64,000 nt of DNA. Origin: an uncultured Roseibium sp. GTDB taxonomy: Bacteria; Pseudomonadota; Alphaproteobacteria; Rhizobiales; Stappiaceae. Both the position numbers and the translations under genes were made by a program. This document shows, piece by piece, positions 1 to 9,206 of this stretch. The notes below the pieces were generated by a model. That model searched no databases. It was given only the letters and a program-made list of their open reading frames with translations, and was not told the origin of the DNA. The DNA is taken from NCBI RefSeq assembly GCF_963669205.1, contig NZ_OY769915.1, forward strand, positions 2,206,001 to 2,270,000, written 5' to 3'. Position 1 is the stretch's first letter, and each line of letters begins with the position of its first letter.

Positions 1-1
1 T

Positions 2-1720
2 TACACTTCAAATGTGATTGCCAATGCCAATGCCGGCGAGGTCGCAAATCTGGGTGATCTCAAATTCGTCCCGGATAGCGGTTTGGACAGTGTCGGCGCG
101 CAAATGTCGCAATTTGACATGACGCCTGAAGACCTTTCCGGATACATCACGAGTTCGGTGGGGACTGGCCTACAGTCGCAAACGGTAACATTTGATGCCA
201 CGGCCATATTCGATGCATCGGGCGCGATGGACATATCGAGTGCGCAAGTCGTGTGGACATTCGGCGATGGTTCCACGGCGCAGGGAGCGGTGGTTTCCCA
301 CAGTTACGAGCAACCGGGTCAGTATGCGGCTGAGGCTGAAATCAAATTGGCGTCAGGCGAAACACTTACTCTCAAGAAAGTTGTCGAGGCGGTGACGCCG
401 ATCCCGATCGCAATGACATTCGACGAGAGTTCGGTTGGCGATCTTGATGCGGACACCTCCCAGGAAGTGGCCCTTGAGGGAGGTGCGATACGGCTTAACG
501 ACGGCCATATCAAAGTCAAGTCGTCCAGCGAAATGTTGAACCAGGAGAGCTTCACGTTCGCCTTCGACATGAAGTCGGACGGAGAACTTCAGAGCGTTGC
601 TTATCTCGCGGAACTCGTGAACAGCTTTTCCATTCGAATGAACAATGAAGACATCGCCGTCTTTGTTACCATTGACGGGGTCAAGCACAGTCTTGTTGTC
701 TCCAGCGAAACGGTAACGCCTGATGCGTGGCATCAGATCGCACTGACGTTCTCGGGAGAAACAGGTGAACTTCATGTGATGGTAGACGGGGTTTCCGTCG
801 GCTCGATCAATGGCCTCGACGGCGGGATCCTGATCGGTGATGCAAGCCGGTCGTTGGTGATGGGTGACGAGCATCTGAACAACCATTTTGATGGGCTCAT
901 CGATAACGTCTATTTTGTCACCGAGGCGCTTTCTTCCGACCAGTTGAAAGACATCAACGCGATCGCGGATTCACTGGGCGCCGACGAGCCGGCGGATCCG
1001 CAAGAGCCGGCACCCGTTGATCCTCCGGCTGAAGAGGAGGAACCGGTCGTCCCGGAAGAACCTGCCGTGCAGCCCGAGACCAACGAGAATCAGGACATTC
1101 GCGGAAGCCACGATGTAGACGATGTGCTCGTTGGCGGCGGCGGCGATGACAGCATCATGTCCGGTGGCGGCAATGATACTGTGCGCGCAGGCGGTGGCGC
1201 CGACAAGGTTTACGGCGGTGATGGTGACGACATCCTGAGTGGTGAAGACGGGAATGACACGATCTACGGCCAAAATGGCAATGACTTTATCGATGGTGGG
1301 CTCGGTGCCGATTACCTGAATGGCGGTGAAGGCGACGACACGTTCGTGTTCGATGCTGACGACCTTGTCGTGCAAGGCGATGCTGGTTACGACAAGATCG
1401 TGGTCAATGCAGGCGCAGATGGTGTCGCCGACGTTAGCAACGTCAAGCTCGTTTCCATTGAGGAGATTGATGCAACCAACGGGACGATCGACACAATTGA
1501 ACTGAGCTTCAGAAACCTTGCACAGTACGACGATACAACTTTGATGGTGGGGGGCGACGAGGGTGATATCGTCAAGTTCGAAGGGGCCCTTGCATTGGCT
1601 GAAGAAACAGTCGTCGACGGAACCGCCTACAACAGGTACACGACGCAGTGGTATTCGACTGAACTTGATGTTCTGATCGAAAAGGGTCTCAACATTCAGG
1701 ACGCTGATTTCGTTCTGTAA
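2..1720 (+). CDS. Secreted PKD/LamG/RTX calcium-binding protein (5' end outside window)
   Basis: The frame is open to the window edge, so the N terminus is missing; 572 residues are visible. In order they show a PKD-like beta-sandwich (roughly residues 60-117, with WTFGDGS and a following HSYEQPGQY), a LamG/concanavalin-like domain (about 150-310), an acidic Pro/Glu-rich linker (about 325-365) and a block of RTX nonapeptides (GGGNDTVRAG, GGDGDDILSG type, about 375-450). A C-terminal tail of about 115 residues follows, as expected for an uncleaved type I secretion signal. By family knowledge RTX repeats bind calcium and fold outside the cell. PKD and LamG domains suggest carbohydrate or surface binding. 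Its position beside exopolysaccharide genes suggests a matrix protein or a polysaccharide-acting enzyme whose catalytic part lies upstream of the window; that is inference. Confidence 0.85.
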   Translation, partial: YTSNVIANANAGEVANLGDLKFVPDSGLDSVGAQMSQFDMTPEDLSGYITSSVGTGLQSQTVTFDATAIFDASGAMDISSAQVVWTFGDGSTAQGAVVSHSYEQPGQYAAEAEIKLASGETLTLKKVVEAVTPIPIAMTFDESSVGDLDADTSQEVALEGGAIRLNDGHIKVKSSSEMLNQESFTFAFDMKSDGELQSVAYLAELVNSFSIRMNNEDIAVFVTIDGVKHSLVVSSETVTPDAWHQIALTFSGETGELHVMVDGVSVGSINGLDGGILIGDASRSLVMGDEHLNNHFDGLIDNVYFVTEALSSDQLKDINAIADSLGADEPADPQEPAPVDPPAEEEEPVVPEEPAVQPETNENQDIRGSHDVDDVLVGGGGDDSIMSGGGNDTVRAGGGADKVYGGDGDDILSGEDGNDTIYGQNGNDFIDGGLGADYLNGGEGDDTFVFDADDLVVQGDAGYDKIVVNAGADGVADVSNVKLVSIEEIDATNGTIDTIELSFRNLAQYDDTTLMVGGDEGDIVKFEGALALAEETVVDGTAYNRYTTQWYSTELDVLIEKGLNIQDADFVL

Positions 1721-1750
1721 AGCTGACGTGTTCAACACTCCGAAACTTCC

Positions 1751-1787
1751 GAACAGGCCCATGTTTCCATGGGCCTGTTCTGTGTTT
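1751..1787 (+). terminator. Hairpin terminator after the RTX gene
   Basis: A perfect 13-bp stem (1751-1763 with 1768-1780, GAACAGGCCCATG and its complement) with a 4-base loop lies 30 bases after the stop codon. The following TGTGTTT is only a weak T tract, so it may act as a terminator or as an mRNA-stabilising hairpin. Confidence 0.6.
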
Positions 1788-2205
1788 GCCCAGCCGCAAC
1801 AAACAGACTTCAACGGTGTCGATCCGAATTTCGAACCTTGACCCGTGAACCGACAACACTTGCCACAGCGGGATCGTCAGCGCCTTTCGTGAGAGGGTAT
1901 GGGGTGGCTTGCATGGGCTTGGGCAGTGCACACTACCGAAGGGCCCGTATTGCGGTCGTGGCGCTGCGTCGTCATGCGCACGCAAAGACGAAATTCTGCC
2001 GAGCGACACCGACGCTACCCCATTTTCGCTGACGCGGTAACAGGCACGGATACGTTGTGCGATTTTGGCCGATTCCGAAACGTCAAGTGATCTCGGATCC
2101 CGCAGTGATGTAGTTTCGGCGCCGGCATGGTGCGTTTGCGGAGTGTTTCCAAAGTGCCGGCTGAATCCGGCGCCATATAAGTCAACTGCAGTTTCCCAGG
2201 GTATC
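1788..2205. other. Gene-free stretch before the palindromic element
   Basis: I see no convincing gene here. Open frames on either strand are short, lack ribosome sites and do not resemble known proteins. The interval separates the RTX gene from the repeat element at 2206-2670. Confidence 0.5.
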
Positions 2206-2295
2206 GCTAGAGCATTTTCCGACCAATTTGGGTCATTTGACCGAGGCCCCTTTCGCGCTGGCGAGACGGTTCGCCCGCCGCGGTGTTTCCTACCA

Positions 2296-2373
2296 CTAGT
2301 GCGGTAAATTTGAAGTTCGCATCATTGCTGCAGCAGTCTCCGAAGCGAACTTCAAATTCGTGAACCGCACTAG
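2296..2373. repeat. Inner hairpin A of the mosaic element
   Basis: The left arm (2296-2320, CTAGTGCGGT then AAATTTGAAGTTCGC) pairs with the right arm (2345-2373, GCGAACTTCAAATT then ACCGCACTAG), apart from a bulge of about four bases. The loop contains a small CTGCAG palindrome. It shares the core TGAAGTTCG/CGAACTTCA with hairpin B. Confidence 0.8.
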
Positions 2374-2386
2374 AAACATAGACTCG

Positions 2387-2462
2387 CTAGTCACATTCTT
2401 GAATCTGAAGTTCGTTCGAAGCCCGCTGCAAAATGGGTCGAACTTCAGATTCAGGTGACTAG
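2387..2462. repeat. Inner hairpin B of the mosaic element
   Basis: CTAGTCAC...GAATCTGAAGTTCG (2387-2414) pairs with CGAACTTCAGATTC..GTGACTAG (2439-2462) with a small bulge. Its arms end in CTAG, as do those of hairpin A, and the TGAAGTTCG core is shared, so the two hairpins look like relatives. Confidence 0.8.
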
Positions 2463-2665
2463 GGTGAACCAACGATGCCGGAGCGAAAAGGGGCCCGGCC
2501 AATCTTGATGTTTGTCGCTTGAATACGTTCCACAAAGGGTGAGAATATCCAGCCCATCGGCGGCGTTGTGCCACTTGCACGATGCACCGCATCGCGCTTC
2601 GTGACCCGCCTGACCGAGTGAACTGGATATCCTCATCAAATGATCCAAATTGGTCGGAAAATGCT

Positions 2666-4087
2666 CTAGCTTGCGCGGCGAAGCTTTTTGGCCGAGAAGT
2701 CAAGGATGGTCCGGCGCATCTTGGGCGCCACGGCAACATAGAGCAGACCGAGCAGTATCAGACCCAGATGGCTTAGGTGAATATTGTCCAACACGCCCTT
2801 TTGAGGCGTGAAGCTCATTGTTTCAGCGAATGCCAGAACAAGTATGAGGCCGGTCATCGCAAGCGACGGAAGCAACGAAGTCAATCGAACGCGAGTCTGA
2901 CGAAGCATCAAAAATAAGGCGATTAGAAAACCTATGAACTCTCCTAGGAACGCAAAGAATATGGCGTAGTTGATATTGCCGGTTTGCATGAGGGCAAGAA
3001 AGGCCAAGGGTAGGAAAACAACTCTAACAGCGTCGGCAAAAAGCGGGTAACGGGTGTGGCCCTGTGCCGTTGCGACGACAACCGGGCCTATCTTTGCCAG
3101 TCTGAATCCCTGCACGAAAGCGAGGGTGAGAACCATCGAGAGTGCCCCGAAATACTTTTCCCCGAAAAGGGTGATGATGAAGGCAGGTCCCAACACCAGC
3201 ATGGACAAGACCAGTCCGATCATCAGAAACAGGGCGATTTCTAAACTCAAGCACGCAAGCTCTCTGAATTGGGACCTCTTTTCCTGCGCTCGCGAAAGAA
3301 TGGGCAGCATCAGTGTGCTGAAGAGTTTACTACCGGCGGAGGAAACAATCAGACTCATCATGAATGCGATTGAGAACAGCGCCAGCGTTTCTAATCCGAG
3401 TTGGTTCGCAACGATAAGTCTGTCGCCGTTGAAAACAATGAACAACAAGACATTGTTTATAAGTAGCGGGACGCCGAAAGTAAGAATCCTACGAAATATT
3501 TTTTCGTTCCAGGATAAAGAGTAGCTTCTCTCGGAATAGAAGTGCGTAAAAACAACGTAGACCACGATGTAAGTAAAAATCGAGTAGACCATTATCTGGT
3601 AATCGTCGAACAAATAGAACAAAGGGATCAGGGCCACGAGTGAGGCAGTGTGTGCCAGGATCTGGGCCATTGCCACCGACGTGAAGCGGGATTGCCGTTC
3701 TTGCCTGTGCACGTCCAGGCTTGCCCCGCTAAGAAGCAGGGGGACCGCGGCGAAAAGCATGTATGACCAAACCAGTTCTGGCTGACCGATGAAATAGGCG
3801 TAGGGGTAAGCGCAGATCAACATGAGGGCAGCGCCGGCGACGCCGCGCATAATCAACAGGGAATGGAGCGCAGCCATGAACCCTGGTTCATCGCCATCCT
3901 TCGCCTGGACAACGAAGGCATTGAATCCGATGTTGGCCATCATTTGCACGAGCGAGTAGACGATTGCAAAGGTGCTCGCGATTCCAAATTGCTCGACTGT
4001 CAGGTAGCGCGCAACCACGATGTTGCGAACAAACGGGAACGCGTAGGAAACAAGAGTGAGAATTATTACGACGAGGAAGGACTTCAT
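2666..4087 (-). CDS. Wzx-like polysaccharide flippase (MATE/PST family)
   Basis: A polytopic inner-membrane protein of about 473 residues, almost wholly hydrophobic, with some 12-14 predicted membrane segments. The N terminus (segment SYAFPFVRNIVVARYLTVEQ) is typical of oligosaccharide flippases of the polysaccharide transport superfamily: an amphipathic segment, the R-N-I-V-V-A-R-Y-L motif, then E-Q-F-G. The family moves undecaprenyl-linked repeat units to the periplasm. I chose the ATG at 4087; an in-frame TTG at 4099 lies 12 bases upstream and neither has a clear ribosome site. The gene lies directly after a glycosyltransferase on the same strand (13 bases from that stop), followed downstream by the palindromic element that provides its TAG stop. 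Function is secure at family level; the sugar cargo is unknown. Confidence 0.85.
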   Translation of the reverse strand: MKSFLVVIILTLVSYAFPFVRNIVVARYLTVEQFGIASTFAIVYSLVQMMANIGFNAFVVQAKDGDEPGFMAALHSLLIMRGVAGAALMLICAYPYAYFIGQPELVWSYMLFAAVPLLLSGASLDVHRQERQSRFTSVAMAQILAHTASLVALIPLFYLFDDYQIMVYSIFTYIVVYVVFTHFYSERSYSLSWNEKIFRRILTFGVPLLINNVLLFIVFNGDRLIVANQLGLETLALFSIAFMMSLIVSSAGSKLFSTLMLPILSRAQEKRSQFRELACLSLEIALFLMIGLVLSMLVLGPAFIITLFGEKYFGALSMVLTLAFVQGFRLAKIGPVVVATAQGHTRYPLFADAVRVVFLPLAFLALMQTGNINYAIFFAFLGEFIGFLIALFLMLRQTRVRLTSLLPSLAMTGLILVLAFAETMSFTPQKGVLDNIHLSHLGLILLGLLYVAVAPKMRRTILDFSAKKLRRAS

Positions 4088-4100
4088 TTGAACCAACAAA

Positions 4101-5045
4101 CTATCCGAAAACCAGCAGCGCCAGGCTGCGTGAAAAGTCCGGGTAAAGAAAATTGTTCTTGATGTAGAACAGTCTGCGCTTCAGAAAACCGTGATGTTCG
4201 GAATCCAAGAAGCTGCGGATCGTGGCTAGCTGTTGCGCTGGGAGATCCTTCTCAAAGGCAGAAAGTAGTGCTTGGGCCTGCATGCGGCGCAACATAAGCC
4301 GGCGGCTCACACCTGCAGCAGGCGACTTTGCCCGCAGATAGCTGAAGAAACTGACCTTTTGAGGTATCGAACTGTTTGAGCCGTGAAGGCGATAATACAT
4401 GGTCTTTTGCGGTATCGAACGGGCCTGTCCGAATGTCACCGCGACAAGCAACGTCCACCAGTCGTGTCCCGTGACAAGATCAAGCGGCACCGGAATGGCT
4501 TTTTCCAGCAGCGACCTGTTGATGATTGAAGCACATCCCAGCATCGGCACACAGATCAGTGTTTTCGAAAGTGAACGCGACGTCCGCGGATCAATCTTTT
4601 TAAATTGCCAATAGCTTTCGTTCAGAACATTGAGAGACCCATCGGTGACGGACACATCCGAGTATACAAAGAGGGGAGTTTCAGGACCCGCGGTTGCCTC
4701 GAGTTCGGATATGGCTTCGACGAAAAGTCGCACCTTCTCCGGCTTCCAGATGTCGTCTGCGTCTGCCCACAAGATGTAGTCGCCAGTGCTTTTTTCCATC
4801 AGAAAAGAAAAATTGGCCTTGGCAGACCCGCTTCGATCCTCTCGCCGGATAATGTTGATACCGTTTCGAAAGAGCGGAGCCTTGCATTCAAGGATTGCTA
4901 GGCTGCCGTCGGTTGATGCGTCGTCGCTCGCGAGAATGTGAAAGTCGTCAAAGTCTTGGGCCAGAAGTGAGTCGAGGAAGTCGGCCAAATAGTCAGCATT
5001 GTTATAAACAGCCAACAGGATTTCCACACGTTTGCCGTCGCTCAT
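4101..5045 (-). CDS. Glycosyltransferase family 2
   Basis: A 314-residue GT-A fold enzyme. The N terminus has the family signature VEILLAVYNNADYLADFLDS, followed by ASDDASTDGS (nucleotide-binding Asp) and, near residue 95, WADADDIW, a DxD-like metal-binding motif. It resembles rhamnosyltransferase-type GT2 enzymes that add a sugar to a lipid-linked EPS repeat unit on the cytoplasmic side of the membrane. The ATG at 5045 follows a CGAGGTACG ribosome site. It sits between the polymerase-like gene upstream and the flippase downstream, all on the minus strand, so the three probably form one transcript. Donor and acceptor cannot be told from sequence. Confidence 0.85.
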   Translation of the reverse strand: MSDGKRVEILLAVYNNADYLADFLDSLLAQDFDDFHILASDDASTDGSLAILECKAPLFRNGINIIRREDRSGSAKANFSFLMEKSTGDYILWADADDIWKPEKVRLFVEAISELEATAGPETPLFVYSDVSVTDGSLNVLNESYWQFKKIDPRTSRSLSKTLICVPMLGCASIINRSLLEKAIPVPLDLVTGHDWWTLLVAVTFGQARSIPQKTMYYRLHGSNSSIPQKVSFFSYLRAKSPAAGVSRRLMLRRMQAQALLSAFEKDLPAQQLATIRSFLDSEHHGFLKRRLFYIKNNFLYPDFSRSLALLVFG

Positions 5046-5152
5046 GAAACGTACCTCGAATAAGCGTTTGGTCTTTTGATCAAATGAAATGAATTCTTTG
5101 CTTGCTATTGTTTTGCCACTGAAACTTTAAGAAAATCGGCAGGTCAGACAAC

Positions 5153-6613
5153 TTATGATCGTTCAAGCGATTTTGACCTTGCCGCTGACGGCCGTTCTCT
5201 CCGGAAACCCGGTCGAGCGCGTCCATTTTTGCTGCGGCTTCGCGGTCCGGATTTTTCCGGGGCAGGTTCACTGTCGGTACCGGATGCGTCGATCTCGTTC
5301 GACGCGCTGGAAACGCGTTTAAGCTTGCTTTCGTCAAAATAGTGCATCCAAATACCACTGCCAAGAATGAAGTAGATCAAGGCAACGATCTCGCCCCAGA
5401 TGGCAACGGTTGAAATAGTCAATGCAATACTGACCACCGTGTAACACCACGCTCGGCGAAGCAAAAAGACGGGTGAGTCGGGCTCAAGCTTGAGAGCCGA
5501 GGTTTTCTTCAAGCCCCAGAACACGAACAGGAGAAGTGACGCAAAAGCGGGTACGCCGTTGATAAGGGCGAGGTAGAGCCAATAATTGTCGATGCTTGCG
5601 CTCAGCCAGATGGGGCGCGGCCATTCATTGAACCCATTCCCGAGGATTGGCGTCCGTTTGACTTGGGCGAACCCGTACTCGAACAAGGTCGCGCGGAGAT
5701 AGGTGGTATAGGAACTAAAGGTGAGCCGCGAAACGATCGCGAGAATGGCTGGACGGTTCGACGCGATTTCAATGACAATGAACGCGAAAATGCCAGCTGC
5801 CGTCGTGATGTACCATACGTATTTGACGCGCCCGAACACGGTAATCCAGGCAATCATGAAGAACTGCGTAATTCCGGACAGCAGCGGCCCGCTGGAGAGA
5901 CCGCTTATCAAGCCAACTAAAGTAAGAGACATCAGGAAAAGTCTATGCATGAGGCCGTAAAACGGTTTCATGCCTATATAGATGAAGCTCAGTCCAAGCG
6001 TGCAGAACAGACCGTAGTGGATGGCGTGTGCAAAAATAACCTGGGCACGATCGAGGCCAAATCTTGGAGCATCGTGATTGTCCGGGAAGGAGTTGAAAAC
6101 AGGCAGGCTCTCGATAAATCTCGCGATAACGGCTTCAAAGGTGACATTTTCCACCAAGGCAAAAGGTACCGTGATGATGATGACCATAACGAAAAAACGA
6201 ATGAAGGCGACGAAGTCGTCCGGTGTCCGGATCTTGGCCCGTGCTGTCAGGTATCCACCAAGCAACAGCAGCGAATTCGATCCCACAAACGTGATGGCAA
6301 TCTCCGGGTTGTTGAAGCCAATGGAAAGCGACAGCCAAAGTATGTGAAAGAAAATCAGGTAATCGACGAACAGAAGTGGTCCGTATGCCCCGCGAACCAG
6401 GTTGATCATGAAATAGGGAACAAGGACCAGGAAAATGATGCGTGCCGGTGAGAAAACGAGACCAGCGACGGAAAAGGAAGCCGGCACAAGGATCGACAAC
6501 AAGACCAGCTTGACGAGGAAGTCGAGCTTCTTGCCGCCTATCTCGTAGACCGGGCCCTTGTTGCCTTCAGGGTCTTTCGGAGACCAGAGAATTTTGCGGA
6601 CAGGTAAGAGCAT
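5153..6613 (-). CDS. Wzy/O-antigen-polymerase-like membrane protein
   Basis: A 486-residue protein with about 10-12 hydrophobic segments and a long polar loop in the second half that includes FPDNHDAPRFGLDR and the later region RATLFEYGFAQVKRTPILGNGFNEW. The G-x-G-F-N-x-W segment after a periplasmic loop is typical of Wzy/WaaL-type polymerases and ligases. The C-terminal 50 residues are basic and hydrophilic and should be cytoplasmic. In an EPS locus with a flippase and chain-length regulator, the likely role is polymerisation of flipped repeat units in the periplasm. It is the first gene of the minus-strand group 6613-2666. These proteins diverge fast, so the call rests on topology, motif and neighbours. 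Confidence 0.75.
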   Translation of the reverse strand: MLLPVRKILWSPKDPEGNKGPVYEIGGKKLDFLVKLVLLSILVPASFSVAGLVFSPARIIFLVLVPYFMINLVRGAYGPLLFVDYLIFFHILWLSLSIGFNNPEIAITFVGSNSLLLLGGYLTARAKIRTPDDFVAFIRFFVMVIIITVPFALVENVTFEAVIARFIESLPVFNSFPDNHDAPRFGLDRAQVIFAHAIHYGLFCTLGLSFIYIGMKPFYGLMHRLFLMSLTLVGLISGLSSGPLLSGITQFFMIAWITVFGRVKYVWYITTAAGIFAFIVIEIASNRPAILAIVSRLTFSSYTTYLRATLFEYGFAQVKRTPILGNGFNEWPRPIWLSASIDNYWLYLALINGVPAFASLLLFVFWGLKKTSALKLEPDSPVFLLRRAWCYTVVSIALTISTVAIWGEIVALIYFILGSGIWMHYFDESKLKRVSSASNEIDASGTDSEPAPEKSGPRSRSKNGRARPGFRRERPSAARSKSLERS

Positions 6614-7652
6614 GATGGTTGGTCAAAACTTTCGATCGCAAAACGAGTTAAACGTAGTCAGATGAGCAGGGTCCGGTATTAATTGGGCATCATTCGCTTC
6701 CGATACTCGTACCATTTGGCCTCAGTCTGCATTTCAGCGGACAGGGCTCTTGCCAGCAGCGTGCCGCCAATCGATTGGCGGAACGCGGAAGAAGTCGCAG
6801 AACTGATAAGAGAACAATAGTTCAAAAGCACGAAGAAATTGTCACCAGCATGTGCAAGGCCACGTTCAAATATGGCTGTAGGGTTTATCGTTGCTTCATG
6901 ACGTCGTGCAAGTCAAAAGAGTTTATGTGGCCAAGAGAACCGGCGTCGGCGCTTTGTCGCTTGAGACCCGCCCACCGATTTCGGTTGCGGGCGTACCTTT
7001 TCTTGATGGCGCAGGTGCCGAATCGCGAATCTGGTGTGGGCGGGTTGCAGCGCAGTTGCGAAAAAAAGACACACAGGCCTGCCTGGAGCCGTTCTCCAAA
7101 TACGATGTTTCCGGATTTTGTGACGGTTGCGGTGCGGGAGCCCCGTTGTCAGAAAAGTCAGCGGTCTGCAGTGGCGATGCACCCTTTTCAATGACCGGCA
7201 ACACCGCGAAATTTTCTGCGCATTTGATGTGGCGCGGGAATCTGATGCCCGAAGCATCGAAATGTATAAGTCACGGACTTCGTTAACCAAATTGTCAGAT
7301 TTCGGCACATTCCTGCACTTAAAGTTTTCCAGAGTTTAGTTCTGATTGCGGTGTGCTTTTAAATAGCACTGGTCATCAACCGAAGCGAAATAGGGGGCAG
7401 AGTTCCTAGTGACAAAATTTTTTTATCTATCAGTATTATTGCGAAACATGTTGGCACTTATTCGCAGTGCAAAATGATAATCCATTTTATCTTCGAATTG
7501 CAAAGCAGGCTTTTTGCGTTTAGACAAGAAGGATTACATTCTCATTTTGGATCGGCTTTGCAATCGGCATCGCTAGAATGGGTTGTAAAAAATTAGCATT
7601 ATGTTAATATCAAATTCGGAATGAAACGATACTTTAGTAAGGAATCCGAAAA
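6614..7652. other. Long gene-free regulatory interval
   Basis: About 1 kb between the divergent polymerase-like gene (minus) and the VPLPA-CTERM gene (plus). I find no credible coding sequence. The right third (about 7330-7650) is strongly AT-rich compared with its surroundings, as expected for a promoter region. The left part contains the perfect palindrome at 6764-6781. Confidence 0.6.
6764..6781. promoter_or_regulatory. Perfect 18-bp palindrome, possible operator
   Basis: CCGCCAATCGATTGGCGG reads the same on both strands. It lies about 150 bases upstream of the polymerase-like gene (start 6613, minus strand) and 870 bases upstream of the VPLPA-CTERM gene. The size and symmetry fit a dimeric regulator site. 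No regulator is identified. Confidence 0.45.
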
Positions 7653-8330
7653 ATGAATTTTGGAACAAAGCTTTGTGTCGCAGCTGCTCTGGTCGTTGGA
7701 TCAGTAAGCGCGGCATCTGCTGCACCGTCCTTTACCGTGCTTGCAGGTTCGAACGACGGCGTTTCCAACACTGCAGATGTGTTCGCACCTGATTTTGGCG
7801 CGTTCACATATGCTGCGGACACGATGGATGCCGCTGTCATCACTCCTCCTCCGGGCAGCACGAGTGCGATCAACAAGTCGCCTTGGTCCAACACGGGTCT
7901 GGAAGATGTCAACAGCTACTTCGCGGTTGGCCCCGACCCGTCCACGAGCCCGGATCCGGCAACGCTGACGTTCGGTTTCGTTAGAACGACGTTTGAACTC
8001 CTTTGGGGTTCGATCGACCGTTACAACGTTCTTGAGTTCTCGCTTGCGAGCGGCGGCACGTACTCCGTGGATCCGTCGACGGTTGCTGCAGCTGTAAACG
8101 CTCTGACCGGCGTCGCATCCTGTGGCTCGGGTCCGTCTGATAACCTCGGCTGTACTGCCCTGGTATCGTTCGACGCGGGCCAAGGCGACAGCTTCACCTC
8201 GGTGTCCTTTGGCACCACAGGTGCGCAGGCATTCGAATTCGCGACAGCTGTTCCGCTTCCTGCTGCTGGATGGTTGCTGATCGGCGGTATTGGCGGTCTG
8301 GCCGCGATGCGTCGTCGCAAGAAAGCATAA
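7653..8330 (+). CDS. VPLPA-CTERM sorting-domain protein 1
   Basis: A 225-residue exported protein. Residues 1-24 form a Sec signal peptide ending in ASAA. The C terminus (about 200-225) is a complete sorting tag: VPLPAAGW, a hydrophobic segment, then MRRRKKA. In the VPLPA-CTERM family this tripartite tag is the substrate of a cognate exosortase, which this window encodes at 16697-18307. The body between has no recognised domain; it contains one Cys pair (CGSGPSDNLGC) and is rich in Ser, Thr and small residues. The ATG follows AAGGAATCCG. A strong terminator follows, so it is probably a single-gene unit. Likely destination is the outer surface or the EPS matrix (family knowledge plus inference). 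Confidence 0.88.
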   Translation: MNFGTKLCVAAALVVGSVSAASAAPSFTVLAGSNDGVSNTADVFAPDFGAFTYAADTMDAAVITPPPGSTSAINKSPWSNTGLEDVNSYFAVGPDPSTSPDPATLTFGFVRTTFELLWGSIDRYNVLEFSLASGGTYSVDPSTVAAAVNALTGVASCGSGPSDNLGCTALVSFDAGQGDSFTSVSFGTTGAQAFEFATAVPLPAAGWLLIGGIGGLAAMRRRKKA

Positions 8331-8363
8331 GACTGACAAATTCAGTCTGATCGAAAGTTTGGA

Positions 8364-8390
8364 GCGGCGCCGCAAGGCGCCGTTTTTCTT
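8364..8390 (+). terminator. Rho-independent terminator of VPLPA-CTERM gene 1
   Basis: The stem CGGCGCC/GGCGCCG (8365-8371 with 8376-8382) has a GCAA tetraloop and is followed by TTTTTCTTTT. It begins 34 bases after the stop codon. Confidence 0.9.
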
Positions 8391-9206
8391 TTGCAATCTG
8401 CCGGGCGCAATGCAGGCATGTCACTTGCATTCGGGCGGTCACGAGAAATCTTCTGGCCGCGATCAAGGTCGAGCCGCGCTGTAGCTGTATGTGGCTGGTC
8501 TCAACGAAAAAGTATTGCGCTGACGCCAAGGAATCGGTCTTAAGCTCGCCGGGTGCGAACCTATCGTCGTCTTTTCATTTTAAGGTCAGTGGCAGGCGAC
8601 AAGAGGTTCAACCCTGGTCCGGACTTAACGCTCTCGTGTCTTGCGAAAATCCTTTGTCTGGGCAAGGCAAAACAGCCCGGTCTCTGTTGCGAGGCTCTCT
8701 GCCGTGAAATTGATTTCCGTCCAGATTCAAGAAACGGATGACCGTTAAAGGGTGCGGCAGTAGTTTGCGCATTGAGCATCACAAACGCCCTGATCAAACA
8801 ACACAGTCGGATGGGTGGGGTCGCTTGATAAACATTAGATTTCTTTGTGAGACTACCTTATTGTGCAGTGCGAAGGAGATCAGTAGATCGGAACCGAAAC
8901 ACTGCAGCAATTTTCTCGAGATGAACTCCGAAGCATCCGGTCAGTAGATGCCAGGCGATTTTCCAAAGTGGTGTTCGTAGTGTTTGTCTCCGCCGTCTTT
9001 AACCTTGTTTATTGCTGAGGATGTATTTGGAACAATAAAGATTGCCAACATTCAGAAGTTGCCACTAAATGGGCGAAAATTTTACGAAATTAAAAAAAAG
9101 CTGCTGTATTTGGGACCTAGCCACCGGAGCCCGGTCTGGGATTTAACCGTTTCCCAAAGCAGAATACGCCCCCGAGCGCAGGATCGCACGTGAAAGGAAA
9201 GACACC
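8391..9206. other. Gene-free interval before the methyltransferase
   Basis: About 800 bases with no supportable gene. The last 200 bases are AT-rich and end in a good ribosome site (GAAAGGAAAG) for the next gene, so they probably hold its promoter. Confidence 0.5.

Larger units (their letters stand above)
2206..2670. repeat. Palindromic mosaic element bounded by 35-bp inverted repeats
   Basis: Positions 2206-2240 and 2636-2670 are inverted copies of a 35-base sequence beginning GCTAGAGCATTTTCCGACCA, with one mismatch. The 465-bp unit they enclose holds two further long hairpins (2296-2373 and 2387-2462). There is no open frame for a transposase. The outer arm resembles the AGAGCATTTTCC-type ends of Rhizobiales intergenic mosaic elements (RIME-like), recalled from family knowledge. 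The right arm contains the TAG stop codon of the flippase gene on the minus strand. Confidence 0.75.

Noticed and set aside
2296..2739. Open frames inside the palindromic element
   Set aside because: They are formed by the hairpin arms and have no ribosome sites or protein similarity that I recognise.
6775..7286. Overlapping short open frames in the gap before the first VPLPA-CTERM gene
   Set aside because: They lack ribosome sites, show no conserved domain, and several frames are open at once on both strands, as expected by chance.
7453..7470. A TTGGCAC...CGCA segment resembling a sigma-54 promoter
   Set aside because: The spacing between the GG and GC elements is off by one base from the required pattern, so I do not call it.
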